Below are positions 25,980 to 38,855 of a stretch of 64,000 nt of DNA, in pieces (position 1 is the first letter of the stretch; the number at the start of each line of letters is the position of its first letter). The stretch comes from Microbacterium sp. MF43. GTDB taxonomy: Bacteria; Actinomycetota; Actinomycetes; Actinomycetales; Microbacteriaceae. The notes under the pieces are model-generated. The model did not search any database and was not told where the DNA came from. It saw only the letters and a list, made by a program, of their open reading frames with translations. The position numbers were made by a program, and so were the translations under genes. The stretch spans positions 434,001 to 498,000 of the forward strand of contig NZ_JABBDY010000003.1 of assembly GCF_012847295.1 (NCBI RefSeq), given 5' to 3'.

Positions 25980-27545
25980 ATGCGCATCACGGGCCTCGGT
26001 CACGCCGGAATGTTCATCGAGACCGCCGGAGGGAGCATCCTCTGCGACCCGGTGATCGGCCCGACCTTCTTCGGGTCGTGGTTCCCCTTCCCCGACAACC
26101 GCGGTCTCGACTGGGCACGATTCGGCAACGCCGACTTCCTCTACATCTCGCACCGGCACCGCGATCACTTCGACCCGGCCCTCATGGCACGGCACATTCG
26201 GAAGGACATCCGCGTCCTCCTCCCGGAGTACCCCACCGACGAGCTGGAGCAGGATCTGCGCGGACTCGGCTACGACAACATCATCTACACGCAGGCGGGT
26301 GTGCCTGTGGAGTTCGGTCCGCTGAAGGTGATGGTCACGCCGCTGCGTGCGCCGAGCGACGGACCGATCGGCGATTCGTCGCTCAGCGTGGACGACGGCA
26401 GCGCCAGCATCCTGAATCAGAACGACTCCCACCCGCTCGACCTCGAGAAGCTGCTCTCGTTCTCCAAGCCCGAGGCGTACTTCACCCAGGTGTCCGGCGC
26501 CATCTGGTGGCCGATGGTCTACGACCTGCCGCAGGACGCCAAGCGCAACTTCGCGCAGCTCAAGCGCGATGCCCAGAACAAGCGCGCGATGTACTACATC
26601 GAGAAGGTCGACGCGGAGCACGTGTTCCCGATGGCGGGCCCGCCGATGTTCCTGCGCGAGGAGCTGTTCAAGTACAACGGCCGGGGCCTCGACGGCGACG
26701 CGATCTTCACCGACCAGCGCGAGTTCCTCGCCCACATGCGCGAGCTCCGGCCCGAGCAGAAGGGGTACGAGTTCCTGCCCGGCACCGTCGTCGAGCTGAA
26801 CCACGGTGAGCTGAGCATCACGCAGACGCTGTACACCGAGTCGGAGATCGACCGGATCTTCGACGACAAGTGGTCCTACCTCGCCGAGCAGCGCGACTCC
26901 CGCCAGGACGAGATCCGCGCCGAGGAGGCTTCGCGCGCCCCGGTCCTCCCGCCCCACGAGATGCTGGCGGCGATCAAGGAGTGGTGGGAGCCGCTCCTTC
27001 GCCGCGCCCGCACCATCCGCAACGGCGTCGGTGGAGCGGTCCGATTCCGCATCGGGGAACTCGACATGGTCGTGGACTTCCCGAAGGCGAAGGTGCGCGA
27101 GTACGCCGGCGAAGAGTGCATCTACTGGTACACCATCCCCGCCGACCTCGTCTCGACGAACATCGCCGACCACGAGATCGATTGGTCGAACTCCATCTTC
27201 CTGTCGATGCAGTTCGAGGTGGGACGCAGCGGCAAGTTCAACGAGTTCCTCACCACATTCCTCAAGTGCCTCTCGCGCGATCGCATCGAGTACGTCGAGA
27301 ACTGGTACGCCGAGCAGACCGACCAGACCGAGGACGCCCGGCTCGGGGACTGGATGGTCCAGCGCCGCTGTCCGCACCTGCGCGCCGACCTCACCAAGAC
27401 CGGCAAGATCGAAGACGGCGTGCTGACGTGCTCGCTCCACGACTGGAAGTGGGATCTCGCGAGCGGCCGCTGCCTGACGAGCCAGGGGCATCCGATCCGC
27501 GCGACGGCGGTCGCCGACAGCGACGCCGATGCCCCTGCCGCCTGA
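25980..27545 (+). CDS. Metallo-beta-lactamase-fold / Rieske [2Fe-2S] fusion protein
   Basis: 521 residues. The N-terminal half is a metallo-beta-lactamase fold of the UlaG-like type: ITGLGHAGMFIETAGGSILCD, then the metal motif SHRHRDHFD (about residues 56-64). The C-terminus holds a Rieske cluster site, CPHLRADL (about 463-470) and CSLHDWKW (about 483-490), giving the Cys-x-His and Cys-x2-His ligands. The middle (about 300-450) has no domain I recognise. CMP-N-acetylneuraminate hydroxylase-like proteins also combine these two folds, in the opposite order, so an oxidoreductase or hydroxylase role is conceivable. It is monocistronic, between nusB and pyrR. Confidence 0.85.
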   Translation: MRITGLGHAGMFIETAGGSILCDPVIGPTFFGSWFPFPDNRGLDWARFGNADFLYISHRHRDHFDPALMARHIRKDIRVLLPEYPTDELEQDLRGLGYDNIIYTQAGVPVEFGPLKVMVTPLRAPSDGPIGDSSLSVDDGSASILNQNDSHPLDLEKLLSFSKPEAYFTQVSGAIWWPMVYDLPQDAKRNFAQLKRDAQNKRAMYYIEKVDAEHVFPMAGPPMFLREELFKYNGRGLDGDAIFTDQREFLAHMRELRPEQKGYEFLPGTVVELNHGELSITQTLYTESEIDRIFDDKWSYLAEQRDSRQDEIRAEEASRAPVLPPHEMLAAIKEWWEPLLRRARTIRNGVGGAVRFRIGELDMVVDFPKAKVREYAGEECIYWYTIPADLVSTNIADHEIDWSNSIFLSMQFEVGRSGKFNEFLTTFLKCLSRDRIEYVENWYAEQTDQTEDARLGDWMVQRRCPHLRADLTKTGKIEDGVLTCSLHDWKWDLASGRCLTSQGHPIRATAVADSDADAPAA

Positions 27546-27601
27546 GCCGGGCCAAGAGGTGCTCGTCGGCTCGAACGGCGTGCCGATCGGCGTCATCTGA
27601 G
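27530..27601 (+). CDS. Possible 23-residue small ORF
   Basis: An ATG overlapping the end of the previous gene in another frame opens MPLPPEPGQEVLVGSNGVPI, then GVI and TGA. No ribosome site is clear. It may be a small gene, a displaced C-terminal segment of the preceding protein, or chance. Confidence 0.15.
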
Positions 27602-27624
27602 CCGACGGGGCCGGTGCGCGCTGA

Positions 27625-27630
27625 TAGGCT
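27625..27630 (+). promoter_or_regulatory. -10 box for the pyr operon
   Basis: TAGGCT predicts initiation near 27637. The resulting leader of about 50 nt contains the PyrR-binding hairpin and the pyrR ribosome site. Confidence 0.5.
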
Positions 27631-27647
27631 GGGGGGAATCACAGCAA

Positions 27648-27681
27648 CCTTTAACCCCGTCCCGTGAGGCGGAGAAGGGAG
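27648..27681 (+). promoter_or_regulatory. Probable PyrR-binding hairpin covering the pyrR ribosome site
   Basis: CCTTT (27648-27652) can pair with AAGGG (27675-27679), and CCG (27657-27659) with CGG (27670-27672). The 10 nt loop is TCCCGTGAGG, close to the conserved UCCNGNGAGG of PyrR binding loops. The outer 3' strand is the AAGGGAG ribosome site, so a PyrR-bound hairpin would block translation. Translational control of this kind is known for the mycobacterial pyr leader. No terminator/antiterminator pair is present. Confidence 0.7.
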
Positions 27682-27687
27682 CGGCGG

Positions 27688-28218
27688 ATGAGCACGCGCA
27701 CCGTGCTGTACGAGGCCGACATCACCCGGGCATTGACTCGGATCTCGCACGAGATCCTGGAGTCCAACAAGGGCCCCGCGAACCTCGTCCTTCTCGGCAT
27801 CCCGACCCGCGGCGTCACGCTGGCGTATCGCATCGCCGCACTCGTCGAGCAGTTCGGCGGCGTGCCGGTGCCGGTCGGCTCGCTCGATGTCACGATGTAC
27901 CGCGACGATCTGCACCGGAATCCGACGCGGACCCCGCAGCCCACGCAGATACCGCCAGGCGGGATCGATGACCGCGTCGTCGTGCTCGTCGACGATGTGC
28001 TGTTCTCCGGCCGGAGCATCCGCGCGGCACTGGACGCGCTGCAGGACATCGGCCGTCCCACGGCGGTCCGGCTCGCCACGCTCGTGGACCGCGGACATCG
28101 CGAACTTCCCATCCGCCCCGACTTCGTCGGGAAGAACCTTCCCAGCTCGCGCGAGGAGCGGGTGAACGTCCGCCTCGCCGAGACGGACGGACGCGACGAG
28201 GTGACGATCGAGTCATGA
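27688..28218 (+). CDS. pyrR: Bifunctional pyr operon regulator / uracil phosphoribosyltransferase
   Basis: 176 residues. PyrR binds pyr leader RNA in response to UMP/UTP and can also convert uracil to UMP. The PRPP-binding motif is [34 protein letters not shown] is a PyrR signature and [19 protein letters not shown] is a conserved C-terminal block. The ATG at 27688 is chosen because AAGGGAG lies 6 nt upstream; a GTG 24 nt upstream lies inside the leader hairpin. The stop overlaps pyrB. Confidence 0.95.
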   Translation: MSTRTVLYEADITRALTRISHEILESNKGPANLVLLGIPTRGVTLAYRIAALVEQFGGVPVPVGSLDVTMYRDDLHRNPTRTPQPTQIPPGGIDDRVVVLVDDVLFSGRSIRAALDALQDIGRPTAVRLATLVDRGHRELPIRPDFVGKNLPSSREERVNVRLAETDGRDEVTIES

Positions 28219-29201
28219 GGCACCTGCTCGACACCCAGACCCTCGTTCGCGAGGACGCGATGCGCATCCTCGACGTCGCCGAGGACATGGCCGACACCCA
28301 GCGGCGCGAAGTCAAGAAGCTCCCCACCCTGCGGGGGAAGACCGTGGTCAACCTCTTCTTCGAGGACTCGACTCGCACCCGCATCTCGTTCGAGGCCGCG
28401 GCCAAGCGGCTCTCCGCCGACGTCATCAACTTCGCCGCGAAAGGCTCGAGCGTCTCGAAGGGGGAGTCGCTCCAGGACACCGCCCAGACCCTCCAGGCGA
28501 TGGGCGCCGACGCCGTCGTGATCCGTCACGGCGCATCAGGCGCCCCGCGCACGCTCGCCACGAGCGGCTGGATCACCGCCGGCGTCGTGAACGCGGGCGA
28601 TGGAACGCACGAGCACCCGACGCAGGCGCTCCTCGACGCCTACACGATCCGCAAGCGGCGCTTCGGCGACGACAGCCGTGGTCGCGACCTCTCCGGCATC
28701 TCGGTGACCATCGTCGGCGACATCCTCCACTCGCGAGTCGCGCGTTCCAACGTGTGGCTCCTGCACACGCTCGGCGCCGAAGTGACCCTCGTCGCGCCCC
28801 CCACTCTCGTACCGCAGGACGTCTCGCGTTGGCCGGTGCGCGTGCTGTTCGATCTCGATGAGGCGCTTGCAGACGGTCCTGACGCACTCATGATGCTCCG
28901 CATCCAGCTCGAGCGCATGAATGCCGCGTATTTCCCCACTGAACGGGAGTATTCCCGCCGGTGGGGACTGGATGCGCGACGGCTGGCGACGCTCCCTGCC
29001 GATAGCATTGTCATGCACCCCGGCCCGATGAACCGGGGCCTCGAGATCTCCGCGGAAGCCGCGGACTCGCCGCGCTCGACCGTGCTCGAGCAGGTGACGA
29101 ACGGCGTCTCGGTGCGCATGGCCGCGCTCTACCTGCTCCTGGCGGGCGTGGAGCGCGACGAGGATCCACGAGCGAGCACACAGAAGGAGAGCACACGATG
29201 A
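28215..29201 (+). CDS. pyrB: Aspartate carbamoyltransferase catalytic subunit
   Basis: 328 residues. It condenses carbamoyl phosphate with aspartate. The carbamoyl-phosphate site is [18 protein letters not shown], with the HPTQALLDA loop and the C-terminal [11 protein letters not shown]. No pyrI regulatory subunit is present, as usual outside enterobacteria. ATGA overlap with pyrR and with pyrC. Confidence 0.97.
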   Translation: MRHLLDTQTLVREDAMRILDVAEDMADTQRREVKKLPTLRGKTVVNLFFEDSTRTRISFEAAAKRLSADVINFAAKGSSVSKGESLQDTAQTLQAMGADAVVIRHGASGAPRTLATSGWITAGVVNAGDGTHEHPTQALLDAYTIRKRRFGDDSRGRDLSGISVTIVGDILHSRVARSNVWLLHTLGAEVTLVAPPTLVPQDVSRWPVRVLFDLDEALADGPDALMMLRIQLERMNAAYFPTEREYSRRWGLDARRLATLPADSIVMHPGPMNRGLEISAEAADSPRSTVLEQVTNGVSVRMAALYLLLAGVERDEDPRASTQKESTR

Positions 29202-30508
29202 GCGAGGTGTTCCTCTTCCGCGGGGCGCAGATCGAGGGCGGCGGCGCCGCCGACATCCTCGTCGCCGAGGGACGCATCGAGGCCGTCGGAGCCGACGCGT
29301 CGCGCGCCGGCGCCACGGTCGTCGACGTCGATGGGCTCATCGCGCTCCCCGGCCTCGTCGACCTGCACACCCACCTGCGCGAGCCCGGCTACGAGGCATC
29401 CGAAACCATCCTCACCGGGTCGCGTGCTGCCGCAGCCGGGGGGTACACCGCGGTCTTCGCGATGCCCAACACCTCGCCGGTCGCCGACACCGCCGGTGTG
29501 GTCGAGCAGGAACTCGCGCTCGGCGAGGCCGCCGGCTTCGTCACCGTGCAGCCCATCGGCGCCGTCACGGTCGGCCAGAAGGGGGAGCGGCTCGCCGAAC
29601 TCGGTGCGATGGCCGACTCCCGTGCACGCGTGCGGGTCTTCAGTGACGACGGCTTCTGCGTGTGGGACCCGCTGATCATGCGGCGAGCACTCGAATACGT
29701 CAAGGCGTTCGACGGCGTCATCGCCCAGCACGCCCAGGATCCGCGCCTCACCGAGGGCGCGCAGATGAACGAGGGCGCCGTGTCGGCCGAGCTCGGCCTC
29801 GCGGGCTGGCCCGCCGTCGCCGAAGAGTCGATCATCGCGCGCGACGTGCTGCTGGCCGAGCACGTCGGGTCGCGCCTGCACGTGTGCCACCTCTCGACCG
29901 CCGGCTCCGTCGACATCATCCGCTGGGCCAAGAAGCGCGGAGTGGACGTCACCGCCGAGGTCACCCCGCATCACCTGCTGCTGACGGACGAGCTGGTGCG
30001 CGACTACGACGCGCGGTTCAAGGTCAACCCGCCGCTGCGCCGCGAAGAGGACGTCATGGCGGTGCGCGAGGGCCTCGCCGACGGCACCATCGACATCGTC
30101 GCCACCGACCACGCCCCGCACCCGGCCGAGGCGAAGGCCTGCGAGTGGCACGCCGCCGCGAACGGCATGGTGGGGCTCGAGAGCGCCGTCCGCGTCGTGC
30201 AGCAGGCCATGGTCGACACGGGGCTGATCACGTGGGCCGATGTCGCCCGCGTCATGTCGCGCGAGCCGGCACGGATCGGCCGCCTGGCCGGACACGGTAC
30301 GCCGCTGACGGCGGGCCAGCCCGCCTCGCTCACCTTCTACGACCCCGCGCCCGTGCGCGCATTCGGCACCGACGATCTCCACGGCCGCAGTGTCAACTCG
30401 CCCTACCTCGGGCGAGAGCTTCCCGGAGAGGTCCGCTGGACGCTCCACCACGGCACAGCGACCGTCGTCGACGGCGCGCTCCTCGACGCACCGGGGGCCC
30501 GCGCATGA
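29198..30508 (+). CDS. pyrC: Dihydroorotase (type I)
   Basis: 436 residues. It cyclises carbamoyl aspartate to dihydroorotate at a binuclear zinc site. The first metal motif is [13 protein letters not shown]. Also visible are [10 protein letters not shown], the His residues in AQHAQDP and CHLSTAG, and the catalytic Asp in VATDHAPH. The C-terminus returns to the amidohydrolase beta-sandwich ([14 protein letters not shown]). It is coupled to the next gene by an ATGA overlap. Confidence 0.96.
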   Translation: MSEVFLFRGAQIEGGGAADILVAEGRIEAVGADASRAGATVVDVDGLIALPGLVDLHTHLREPGYEASETILTGSRAAAAGGYTAVFAMPNTSPVADTAGVVEQELALGEAAGFVTVQPIGAVTVGQKGERLAELGAMADSRARVRVFSDDGFCVWDPLIMRRALEYVKAFDGVIAQHAQDPRLTEGAQMNEGAVSAELGLAGWPAVAEESIIARDVLLAEHVGSRLHVCHLSTAGSVDIIRWAKKRGVDVTAEVTPHHLLLTDELVRDYDARFKVNPPLRREEDVMAVREGLADGTIDIVATDHAPHPAEAKACEWHAAANGMVGLESAVRVVQQAMVDTGLITWADVARVMSREPARIGRLAGHGTPLTAGQPASLTFYDPAPVRAFGTDDLHGRSVNSPYLGRELPGEVRWTLHHGTATVVDGALLDAPGARA

Positions 30509-31011
30509 CCCGCGAGGGCGCGCTCCTCATCACCGTCGCCGTCGCACTCGTGCTGCTGGCGCTCGGCGTCTGGGCGTGGGCTCGGCGCACGCGACGCGAC
30601 AGCGCGATCGCGGCTCCCTTCGCCGAGGTTCCGGCCGGAGCCACCACGGTCGCGGCATTCGCCACCCTCTACGTCGCGACCACCCGGCACGGCGATCCGC
30701 TCGAGCGCCTCGCCGTGAAGGGCCTCGGCTTCCGGTCCCGCGCAGACGTCTCGGTCACCGACGCCGGGGTCGCGATCGACATCACCGGGCAGCCGCGCAT
30801 GTTCCTCGCGACCGCCCGCATCGCCGAGGTCGACCAGGCGACCGTCGCCATCGACCGCGTGGTCGAGCGCGACGGCCTCGTGCGCCTGACCTGGCGCACC
30901 GACGACGCCACCCTCGTCGACTCCTTCTTCCGCCCGCAGGATGCCTCCGCCCGCTCTCTCGCGGACGCGGTGTCGGGCATCCTCCCCACCCAGACGGGAA
31001 CCGAAGCATGA
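30505..31011 (+). CDS. Conserved single-helix membrane protein of the pyr operon
   Basis: 168 residues. One N-terminal helix (about 7-25, [19 protein letters not shown]) and a basic stop-transfer segment are followed by a beta-rich cytoplasmic domain, possibly PH-like ([20 protein letters not shown]). Mycobacterium has a membrane protein gene (Rv1382) in the same position between pyrC and carA. Function is unknown. It overlaps both neighbours by 4 bp, so it is certainly co-translated with the pathway. Confidence 0.82.
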   Translation: MTREGALLITVAVALVLLALGVWAWARRTRRDSAIAAPFAEVPAGATTVAAFATLYVATTRHGDPLERLAVKGLGFRSRADVSVTDAGVAIDITGQPRMFLATARIAEVDQATVAIDRVVERDGLVRLTWRTDDATLVDSFFRPQDASARSLADAVSGILPTQTGTEA

Positions 31012-32164
31012 CCTCCCTCTTCCAGACCGATCCCGCCGTGCTCGTCCTCGAGGACGGCACCCGTCACGTCGGCCGCGCCTACGGTGCGCGCGGCACCACG
31101 CTCGGCGAAGTCGTGTTCGCGACCGGGATGACCGGCTACCAGGAGACGCTCACCGACCCGTCGTACGCCGGGCAGATCGTGCTGCAGACGGCACCGCACA
31201 TCGGCAACACCGGTATGAACGACGAGGACCCCGAGTCCCGCCGCATCTGGGTGTCGGGCTACATCGTCCGCGACCCCTCTCGGGTCGTGTCGAACTGGCG
31301 CGCCGATCAGTCGCTCGACGACGCGCTGGTCGCGGACGGCGTCGTCGGGATCAGCGGAATCGACACGCGAGCCGTCACGCGCCACATCCGCTCCGCGGGC
31401 AGCATGCGCGGCGGCATCTTCTCCGGCGACGCCGCCGCGATCGATGCCGAGGAGCAGGTGCGCCTGGTGCGCGAAGCGCCCGAGATGGCGGGCCGGAACC
31501 TGTCGGCGCAGGTGTCGGTCGCCGCCGCGGAGGTGACGAAGGCGACCGCAGAGCGGATCGGCAACCTCGCCGTGCTCGACCTCGGGGTGAAGCAGGCGAC
31601 CGTCGACAACCTGGCCGCACGCGGTTTCGACGTGCACGTCCTGCCGCAGAACGTCACCCTCGACAAGATCCGCGCGATCGACCCTGTGGCCGTCTTCTAC
31701 TCGAACGGTCCGGGCGACCCTGCCGCATCAGGCGACCACGTCGACCTGCTGCGCGGAGTGCTCGACGACGGACTGCCGTTCTTCGGCATCTGCTTCGGCA
31801 ATCAGCTCCTCGGCCGGGCACTCGGCCTGGGCACCTACAAACTGCCCTTCGGGCATCGCGGCATCAACCAGCCGGTGCTCGACAAGGCCACCGGACGTGT
31901 CGAGATCACCGCGCACAACCACGGCTTCGCGGTGGACGCGCCCGTCGAGGGCGAGTTCGACAGCCCCCGCGGCTACGGCCGCATCGAGGTGAGTCACGTC
32001 GGCCTCAACGACCGGGTCGTCGAAGGCCTCCGCGCGCTCGACATCCCCGCCTTCTCGGTGCAGTACCACCCCGAGGCCGCGGCCGGCCCGCACGACGCCA
32101 ACTACCTGTTCGACCGTTTCCGTGACATGGTCGTCGCCCACATCGAGAAGAAGGACGCGAAGTA

Positions 32165-32165
<1 letters not shown>
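31008..32165 (+). CDS. carA: Carbamoyl-phosphate synthase small (glutaminase) subunit
   Basis: 385 residues. It releases ammonia from glutamine for CarB. The N-terminal domain contains [19 protein letters not shown]. The class I amidotransferase domain has the nucleophile in [15 protein letters not shown] and the downstream HPEA. CarA usually reads GICLGHQ; GICFGN keeps the Cys. The end overlaps carB by 1 bp (TAATG). Confidence 0.97.
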
Positions 32166-35448
<3,283 letters not shown>

Positions 35449-35452
<4 letters not shown>

Positions 35453-36309
35453 CGCATTTCGGAGCGAGGGTCCGGGCTGCGCTGGCCGCTCACGGCCCCC
35501 TGTGCGTCGGCATCGATCCGCACCTCGCGCTCCTGCAGGAGTGGGGGCTGGATGCCTCGGCCGCCGGCACGCGCGAGTTCGGGCTCCGCGTGATCGAGGC
35601 CGCGACCGGCCGGGTCGGCATCGTCAAGCCGCAGGTGGCGTTCTTCGAGCGCTTCGGCGCGAAGGGATTCGCCGCACTGGAGGACGTGCTGGCTGCGGGG
35701 CGCGACGCGGGTCTCGTCGTGATCGCCGACGCCAAGCGCGGCGACATCGGGTCGACGATGGACGGCTACGCGGCCGCGTGGCTGGAGGCGGGCTCGCCGC
35801 TCGAAGCCGACGCCGTGACGCTCAGCCCCTATCTCGGCCCCGATTCGCTGCGTGCGACGCTGACGACCGCGATCCGCAACGAAAAGGGCGCGTTCGTCCT
35901 GGCGGCGACCAGCAATCCCGAAGCCCTCGCACTGCAGAGCGCGCACGTCGTCGACGTCGCCGCGACGGACGGCCAGACGGTCGCCGAGCGGGTCGCGCGC
36001 GACATCGCGTGGGTCAACGGCTCCACCGCGTTCTCGGGCGGTCTCGGCCCGATCGGACTCGTCGTGGGCGCGACGGTCGACCGCGACGCCGTCGGGCTGA
36101 GCGACGAGGCACTGGCCGGCGCGCCGATCCTCGCCCCGGGCTTCGGTGCGCAGGGCGCCGAGCCCGCAGATCTCCCGCGCCTCTTCGGCGACAACGCCGG
36201 CAGCGTCATCGCGAGCGAGAGCCGCAGCATCCTGTCCGCCGGCCCCGACGCGATCGCACAGCGCATCGATGAGCGGGCCGCTCTCTACGGGGAGGCCGCT
36301 CGTGGCTGA
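35449..36309 (+). CDS. pyrF: Orotidine 5'-phosphate decarboxylase (type 2)
   Basis: 286 residues. It makes UMP. The long actinobacterial/type 2 form is indicated by [15 protein letters not shown] and the catalytic [19 protein letters not shown]. The Lys and Asp network lies in that motif, and the phosphate-binding end reads APGFGAQGA. The orotate steps (pyrD, pyrE) are not in the window. It overlaps gmk by 8 bp. Confidence 0.95.
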
Positions 36310-37198
36310 CGCACGCAGGCCTCCCGAGGTCGACCGTGTCGCGGCATCCCGCCGCGCCGTCGCCGCACGCCGCGAGCGAGCCGCCCTGAAGAAGGACGTC
36401 GCCATGCGGGTCATCACGCCGCAGGAGCTGCTGCGCCGTGCCCTCGCCGAGCCGGAGTCACCGGCGGGCGCGATGCGGGTGACGGAGTTCCTCACGGCGA
36501 TCCCGGCGATCGGGGAGGGCAAGCGCGACCGCATCCTCACCGATCTCGAGATCTCCCCGGTCAAGCGCCTCGGCGGTCTGGGGACGCGTCAGCGGAATGC
36601 CCTCCGCCGGTTCCTCGACGAGCGCTGGCCCGAGCTCGAGCCCCGCGGAGGACGCAGCCGTCTCGTGGTGCTCGCCGGTCCGACCGCGGTCGGCAAGGGG
36701 ACCGTCGCGGCGTACATCAAGCAGCACCACCCCGAGATCCACCTGTCGGTGTCCGCGACGACACGCGCGCCGCGGCCCGGCGAGGTCGACGGCGAGCACT
36801 ACTTCTTCGTCGACGACGCCGAGTTCGACCGGCTCGTCGCGGCGGGGGCGCTGCTCGAGTACGCCACGGTGCACAACAAGCACCGCTACGGCACGCCCCG
36901 TGCGCCGATCGAGCGCGTGCTCGCCGAGGGCCGCACGGCGCTGCTCGAGATCGATCTGCAGGGCGCGCGTCAGGTGCGCGCCGCCGACCCTTCCGCGACG
37001 CTCGTGTTCCTGCTGCCGCCGAGCTGGGACGAACTGGTGCATCGTCTGGTCGGGCGTGGAACCGAGGACGACGAGGAGCGCGCACGCCGGCTGCGCACGG
37101 CGAAGATCGAACTGGCGTCGCAGGGCGAGTTCGATTACCGCGTCGTGAACGACGACGTGGCGCGCGCCGCCGATGAGGTGGCTCGCCTTGCGCGCTGA
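36302..37198 (+). CDS. gmk: Actinobacterial IHF domain fused to guanylate kinase
   Basis: 298 residues, about 100 longer than a stand-alone guanylate kinase. Residues about 12-108 match the actinobacterial integration host factor family: VDRVAASRRAVAARRERAAL, MRVTEFLTAIPAIGEGKRD and RLGGLGTRQRNALRRFLDE. Residues about 118-298 are guanylate kinase, with P-loop GPTAVGKGTVA (about 125), the GMP-binding TRAPRPGEVDGEHYFFV and TVHNKHRYGTP. It phosphorylates GMP to GDP; the N-terminal half probably binds DNA. In mycobacteria and Streptomyces the IHF gene is separate and just upstream of gmk, so this is a fusion of neighbours. Start is GTG inside the end of pyrF. Confidence 0.93.
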   Translation: MADARRPPEVDRVAASRRAVAARRERAALKKDVAMRVITPQELLRRALAEPESPAGAMRVTEFLTAIPAIGEGKRDRILTDLEISPVKRLGGLGTRQRNALRRFLDERWPELEPRGGRSRLVVLAGPTAVGKGTVAAYIKQHHPEIHLSVSATTRAPRPGEVDGEHYFFVDDAEFDRLVAAGALLEYATVHNKHRYGTPRAPIERVLAEGRTALLEIDLQGARQVRAADPSATLVFLLPPSWDELVHRLVGRGTEDDEERARRLRTAKIELASQGEFDYRVVNDDVARAADEVARLAR

Positions 37199-37213
37199 GG
37201 CGCGCCGCTGACG

Positions 37214-37219
37214 TAGAAT
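37214..37219 (+). promoter_or_regulatory. -10 box upstream of rpoZ
   Basis: TAGAAT is followed by exactly 6 nt and then an ATG at 37226 that is in frame with rpoZ. The site could drive a leaderless, extended omega subunit as well as the normal one. Confidence 0.5.
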
Positions 37220-37288
37220 GGTGGGATGCCTCGGCACGACCGGGGCCCGCAGACCTTTCCATCCGTCATCCGATCCAGGAGGATTCCC

Positions 37289-37543
37289 ATGGCCGGAACG
37301 AATCAGGGCATCATCGAGCCCCCCATCGACAGTCTTCTCGAGAAGGTCGACTCGAAGTACCAGCTCGTGATCTTCGCGTCCAAGCGTGCGCGTCAGATCA
37401 ACGACTACTACTCCGACCTTCACGAGGGGAACCTCTTCGACAACGTCGGGCCGCTCGTCGACTCGACCGTCGAGGACAAGCCCCTCACGATCGCGATGCA
37501 CGAGATCCACGAGGACAAGCTGCGTCTGCGCTCGCTCGACTGA
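37289..37543 (+). CDS. rpoZ: RNA polymerase omega subunit
   Basis: 84 residues from an ATG with an AGGAGGA site. Omega aids assembly of the beta' subunit. Family features are [20 protein letters not shown], the [10 protein letters not shown] segment and the tail [15 protein letters not shown]. The same frame is open to an ATG at 37226, which would add 21 residues ([20 protein letters not shown] then P) and is perfectly placed behind a -10 box. Both starts may be used. Confidence 0.94.
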   Translation: MAGTNQGIIEPPIDSLLEKVDSKYQLVIFASKRARQINDYYSDLHEGNLFDNVGPLVDSTVEDKPLTIAMHEIHEDKLRLRSLD

Positions 37544-37559
37544 CCTCTATGACGTCCTG

Positions 37560-37597
37560 ATGCCCCCGGGCGCGGCACTGTCCGCGACCGGGGGCAT
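37560..37597 (+). terminator. Strong hairpin between rpoZ and metK
   Basis: A 10 bp outer stem (37560-37569 with 37588-37597), one mismatch and a 5 bp inner stem (37571-37575 with 37582-37586) enclose a 6 nt loop. No T-run follows, so it may be a terminator without a U-tract, an attenuator or an RNA-stability element. CATACT at its 3' edge could be a metK -10 box. Confidence 0.5.
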
Positions 37598-37631
37598 ACT
37601 GGTGCCTGCACCTTTCCGATCTGGAGCATCG

Positions 37632-38825
<1,194 letters not shown>

Positions 38826-38855
38826 CGTGCGGCGGGGCGTCTGCGGAGGCCGGAG

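Noticed and set aside
37544-37631. SAM riboswitch before metK
   Set aside because: Only 88 bp are available, mostly one hairpin. No conserved SAM-riboswitch core is visible.
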